DNA of 64,000 bases from Ascochyta rabiei (Eukaryota; Ascomycota; Dothideomycetes; Pleosporales; Didymellaceae): NCBI RefSeq assembly GCF_004011695.2, contig NC_082410.1, positions 310,001 to 374,000 on the forward strand, in the 5' to 3' direction. Position numbers and translations under genes: made by a program. Shown piece after piece: positions 59,563-64,000 of this stretch. A model generated the notes under the pieces. The model was not told the origin of the DNA, ran no database searches, and worked only from the letters and a program-made list of their open reading frames with translations. Positions within the stretch are counted from its first letter, which is position 1. Each line of letters opens with the position of its first letter.

Positions 59563-60627
59563 TAAAAATTAGAAGTAATAGTTGTAGAAGTAATAGTTAA
59601 ATTGATTAATTTTGTAACTATAGAGAGAGAGTAGTATTTATCCTTTATAGTTTTAGTTAGGCCTAAATCTAGTTTTTAGATAGGCCTAGATCTAGTTTTA
59701 GATAGGCCTCGATCTAGTTTTAGATAGGCCTAGATCTAGTTTTAGATAGGCCTAGATCTAGTCTTAGATAGGCCTAGATGTAGTTTTCTAGATAGGCCTA
59801 GATCTAGTTTTAGATAGGGCTAGATCTAGTTATAGATTACCCCTTAGTAAAACACTTAGTGTTTTAGATTTATTTCTAGTACTCTTATACTTAGAGTATT
59901 ATAATCTTATAGTTTTTATTTTTACTTAGTCTTACTAGGTTTATTCTAGTATTAGAGAAGAAACCTTAAAAAACGCGTTTTAGCACAATTGCAAGCAATG
60001 TGTTAAAAAGTTAGTTTAGAATAATTTATTACACTAGCGCTGCTAGTAGTATAGGCTTAATAATCTTAGTTATTATATATTAGCTAGTAATGTATCTAGT
60101 CTAAGATGTGCTAGTGTAATAAATAATAGGTTACTCCTAACTATAAGGTTTTTATTACAAAATATGTGTATTTCTTCTATTCCTTAATTTCTATTCTCTT
60201 TAGAGACTTAGTTAGGACTAGTAGAGCTTAGGTAATATTTTTATTTAGTTTATAAGGTGTGCTATACCTATTACTAGGCTTATAAGTATTACTAGACTTC
60301 TATAGCTTAAATTATAGCTTTAACTATATCTACTTAGAAATAGTTTATATTATAATTTCTTTTTTAAAGTTTATTTAGGGAGTCTTCTCTTAGTTTTTAT
60401 ATTTGTGGTTGTATTACTTACTTTTTAAATTATTTTATATTTAATATAACCTCTTAAGCGATATAACTATTTTATAATATTTAGCTTATTAAATAAGGTA
60501 GTAAAGGTAGGTATATTTAGTGCTTTTATAAATATATCTGCTAGTTATTATTTAGTTAGTATATAGTTTAGATCTATTATCCCTTCTAGAATCTTTTCTC
60601 TTATAAAGTAATAATATTTATCTATAT
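59563..60627 (-). mobile_element. Copia-2 family, truncated second copy: LTR plus RNase H end
   Basis: The LTR (about 59563-60449) is homologous to both copia-2 LTRs. It is followed by internal sequence matching 51788-51950 up to the Fot1-B3 insertion. To the right of B3 the match does not resume, so the copy is truncated. Its LTR carries eight minisatellite units (about 59650-59835) where the others have four. Confidence 0.8.
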
Positions 60628-60628
60628 A

Positions 60629-62491
60629 ACGTATTTAACAGGTAAGTTAGCTATACAGGTAAGTTAGCTACTCTACTAAGACTACACTAATATTCTACCC
60701 TATTATAGCTTATATTAGCCTATATTAGCATTGTTTATAGTAGTATAGTATATAATATTATTTAGTAACACCTTCTTTAGGCTTTTTATACGTGCGCGAG
60801 TTATACCCTACGTTATAGCACTTTTTACAGCGTCTTTAGGTTACCTTACCTCCTTTAACACATACTTACTTCCTTACCTTCTTACTATTACTACGCGCCC
60901 TAAACTTAGTTAGAGTAGTTAATTAAAGGCCTTCCTTAGCTGTTAGGACTCCCTCCTGCTGCAACTGCTTTCTTTTATGCGATTTACGTCGCGTAGCAGC
61001 CTTATTTACTACTTAAAGCCTAGTAATCTCCCTTTAAGCTAATACTAGCTTGTGCGCTACTAAAGCTGCGCCTTTAGTAAGCTTTTTAAAAACCTTAACT
61101 ATTAAAGTTAGTAAGCTGCTTGCATACCTTTGAATCCTCTCTTAAACCAGCGTTAATTGCGACCCTAATTGCAGGGTAGTGCTTAGGGTTTAGGACTGCT
61201 AGGGCTTATCTTCTATAGTAGGTAGCGGTAGGGTACGTAGGCGGACATTAAGACCTATTATAACCTGTTCTAGGTTAAAGGGGACTATTCCAGCGCCTTA
61301 GAAGCCTTCTTAGATATTGCTAGAAGTTAATATCTCCTTTTAGGCGTCTATAAAGCATAGTAGAAACTTAGTTTTAGTAATATAAGTAATGTAGTTGCGT
61401 ATAAGATTCTTAGCTTAGTGCCTATACGCCTTCTTTAAAGTGGTAAAACAGCCTATATCTAGTAGCTATAAGAGGTGTAATAAGTATAGAGGTATACATA
61501 GTGTAATAATATTTACTTCCTTATAGTATTATTAGAAGTTAAGGGAGTTATAGCTCTTATAGCTATTAATAAGGAGCAGCTAGTATACTTCTTAGGTGCG
61601 CGTCTTTATATAGGTATTAAAGTGCTTTAACTAGTCTAGACTAAGCTTGTTAGTAGTCTATCTGTTCTTAGAGACTCTAATAACCTAGTTGTAGGGCAGA
61701 TTAGGCTCTTTATACTAGGCAGAGAGGTAGTTACAGCCTTTAAAGATAATAAAGAGTAGAATAGCCTATTCTATACCGTTAATGCCCTATATAACTATTA
61801 TCTACTTCTAGTTACTCTACTATACTACCTTTAGTTATTCTTAATACTCTAAGCCTATAATAACTACTTCTGTTAATATTCAGCCTATTATAAAGCCTGT
61901 CTTATTAAAGTTATACGTGTTATTATCCTAGATACTATACTTAGCTTTAACATTTACTATAAGCCTAAACTAGCCCCTAATAACCTCTAGATCCTTATAG
62001 AAGGCTCTCTTATAGTCGTACTTATAATTAAACTTTACTTTAAGGTTAGAGCAGCGCTTAACAAACGTATTAGGCTAGTTTATGCTTATATAGCCTATAT
62101 TACGCTTAGTACGCAAAGAATTAGCTATATTAGCTATAGCAGCTAGCTAAGAGGTAAATCCTTATGTGTCTAGCTTAAGGATATACTTAGTAATTACGTT
62201 CTTCTTAGTCTAATCTATATTCTGTTAATTTAGGGTATAATTAGCTTATATAGGTTATTCTGTATATTAAGTATATTATATACTATAAGGTATATTATAT
62301 ATAGCTATAGCGTATTACAGTATAAGCGTTACGTCTTATTAGATAGCCTAAAGCGTAAGCTGTATTACAGCTTCTCTTAAGGGCGTAGATTAGTGTTGTT
62401 GTTAAGGCATCCCGTAGTAGGGTAGAGGTTTAGTGTGGTCTTAGTAGAGTAATCTGCTTAATTATGTAATCTACTCGACTATAGAGTACGT
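60629..62491 (-). mobile_element. Fot1-B3: Fot1/pogo-like DNA transposon, 1863 bp
   Basis: TA stands at 60627-60628 and 62492-62493. The left TIR starts ACGTATTTAACAGGTAAG, and its duplicated unit reads GGTAAGTTAGCTA twice. The length equals that of B1 and B2. Confidence 0.93.
60725..62410 (-). pseudogene. Decayed Fot1/pogo transposase (B3)
   Basis: ATG is at 62408-62410 and TAA at 60725-60727, 562 codons, collinear with B1. It is broken by many TAG/TAA codons. Confidence 0.86.
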
Positions 62492-62493
62492 TA

Positions 62494-63179
62494 ATATACA
62501 ACCTATAGCTATTAATTAAATATTTAAAGATTAGAAATTTAAATATATATAATTGCCTAATATAATATAAGTAATTAGAGATTATAAAAACCTAGAAACC
62601 TTTAAAAAAACTAAGAAGCTTAAATAACACTAAATTTAATATTTAGAGTTTTTTCTTTAAGTTTAATATTAAAATAATATATACACCTAGCCCTATAAAT
62701 AGTAATAAAGGTATACTAAGCTAATATCTCTACAAGATTATAAGGGTTAAAAAATATATAGAGTTCTATAATATACACTTAATTATCCTAGGCCTATATA
62801 CCTTAGACCTAGGCATTATACCTATAATATAAGCTACTTTATAAGCTTTCTCCCTTACTACTAGTAAATAGCCTAAATTTATTTTACTAAACTTATAGGT
62901 AATAAGAGCATTCTATACTAGTTAGACACCCTTAGTAGAGCCTAATAACCTAGAAGATAAGTTTAATCTAATAGATAATGTTTATAGGATATTAATACTA
63001 GATTTACCTCTATACTAATAAGACCTCTAATCTATTAGAGAAATACTTTCTAATATATATATAAATAATATAGCTATATAGAAATTCCTTTCTACCTTAG
63101 ATATAAGTAACTATAAGCTAAGCTCCTAGTTCTAGAAAAATAGCTACTCTATTTCTCTAGCTAACTGTTACACCATTAG
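62494..63179. other. RIP-mutated DNA, unassigned
   Basis: TpA-rich sequence without a recognisable domain; probably part of the gypsy remnant that becomes recognisable at 63180. Confidence 0.35.
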
Positions 63180-63373
63180 TAAAGCCTCCTTCTAATAGCT
63201 GTTTTTAGATTAAACTTAGCTCTAGATACCCTCTAATATATTATTAAGACACTAAGTATTTAAGTTACGCTATAAATACAGAATTACTAGTTATAAAGGC
63301 CCTTAAATTATATTATAACTAATAATTATATACTACTATTAGCCTAGTATACCTTAGTCTATAAGAAGTATTA
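63180..63373 (+). pseudogene. Fragment of the gypsy family seen at 5640-5840
   Basis: Direct comparison shows the same sequence as 5650-5835 (ATAGCTGTTTTTAGAT, ACTAGTTAT.AAGGCCCT, GTATACCTTAGTCTAT) with RIP-type differences. It ends where an element X LTR begins. Confidence 0.75.
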
Positions 63374-63626
63374 TGCTAGTATATATAGTAACTTTCTTAG
63401 TAAGAGCTAGAATACTTAGCTAGTATACGTAATCTACCTAGTAGAGGGATATAAGAGACCTTAATAGGAACTATTAAGGCAGGACACCTATAATAACAAC
63501 TAGAAATACTTACTTATAGAATTTAACTACTATATTACCTATCTTCTTAACCCTTAATAATAATAATAATAAGTATCCTTTCTAATGTGCCTGCTAATAA
63601 GATACTTTAATACTTATACTAGAATA
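63374..63626 (+). repeat. Element X LTR, third copy, about 253 bp
   Basis: It starts TGCTAG and ends TAGAATA, collinear with 32407-32662. It is inserted in the gypsy fragment. A few following bases (AGTAACCTAACTAGAG) resemble the start of X internal DNA, so it may be a 5' LTR and not a clean solo LTR. No clear target duplication was found. Confidence 0.65.
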
Positions 63627-63674
63627 AAATAGTAACCTAACTAGAGGGCATAGTATAGCAGGTGATATTAAAAT

Positions 63675-63896
63675 TCTGCTACTCTAAAGGCTAGGGTATA
63701 GTTTAGGAATTATCCTGTTAACTCTAGACTAGAATGTTATTATCTAAATATCTGCTACTCTAAAGGCTAGGGCACAGCCTAGGAATTATCCTGTTAACTC
63801 TAGACTAGAACGTTACTATCTAAATATCTGCTACTCTAAAGGCTAGGGCACAGCCTAGGAATTATCCTGTTAATTCTAGACTAGAACGTTACTATT
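63675..63896. repeat. Three tandem 76-bp units
   Basis: Units start at 63675, 63751 and 63827 with TCTGCTACTCTAAAGG and are almost identical. The second and third differ from the first at C/T and G/A positions. Confidence 0.92.
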
Positions 63897-64000
63897 AGAC
63901 CTATTATTTAGAAAATAAGAAAATTAAGCTTAAAATAAGGTAGGCATCTAGTTAACCTAGAAAAGCCTTAGCAAAGGAACTACCTTAGTCTAATTTCTAA

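Overview
The window looks like a transposon-rich compartment of a filamentous ascomycete (Pezizomycotina; a dothideomycete-like genome is my guess, not proven). The signs are Fot1/pogo DNA transposons with TA target duplications, Ty3/gypsy chromoviruses, Ty1/copia elements, short GT-AG introns and, above all, a strong repeat-induced point mutation (RIP) signature. Outside a central island almost every reading frame is broken only at codons that derive from CAA, CAG or TGG. CpA and TpG are nearly absent and TpA is in great excess. By hand count, 26221-26280 has 15 TpA, 1 CpA and 0 TpG; in the island, 9241-9300 has 1 TpA, 6 CpA and 3 TpG.

Layout. 1-8058: RIP-decayed gypsy elements (one on the minus strand with a Fot1-like copy inside, then a plus-strand integrase/chromodomain remnant and its LTR). 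8059-13405: the only intact low-copy DNA, with a protein-kinase-like gene, a small Cys-rich ORF, and a convergent pair of genes of unknown function, one with a 44-nt intron. 13406-64000: a nest of transposons. A solo copia LTR and Fot1-A2 border the island. Two unclassified decayed reading frames (U and V) diverge from a 66-bp tandem repeat. Frame U was split by a complete gypsy element (20189-29375, TSD AAAAC), whose RT was split in turn by Fot1-A3. Next comes an unclassified LTR element X (about 4.1 kb net). It was broken by at least six later insertions: Fot1-B2, gypsy-3 (TSD CTATA), retroposon M1 (15-bp TSD), copia-1 (TSD ATAAT), copia-2 (TSD GTATG/A) and retroposon M2 (15-bp TSD). Its two 254-256 bp LTRs now lie 25 kb apart. 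A second copia-2 fragment, Fot1-B3, a gypsy fragment and a third X LTR fill the right end.

Most interesting points: (i) a spliced, multi-exon gene of unknown function carried antisense inside gypsy-2, with three canonical introns that all join in frame, and a separate antisense Cys-rich ORF inside gypsy-3; (ii) Fot1-like copies whose terminal repeats carry a duplicated 16-bp unit that is the same at both ends of a copy but differs between copies; (iii) a non-LTR-type retroposon family M with 15-bp target duplications, a (TTAA)n tail and a (CAA)n tract turned into (TAA)n; (iv) the second catalytic Asp of the RT motif YxDD turned into Asn in four of five retroelements, exactly where codon context makes a TpG; (v) element X, an LTR element in which I find no reverse transcriptase. 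I cannot name the function of most non-transposon genes, and domain limits inside decayed elements are approximate.
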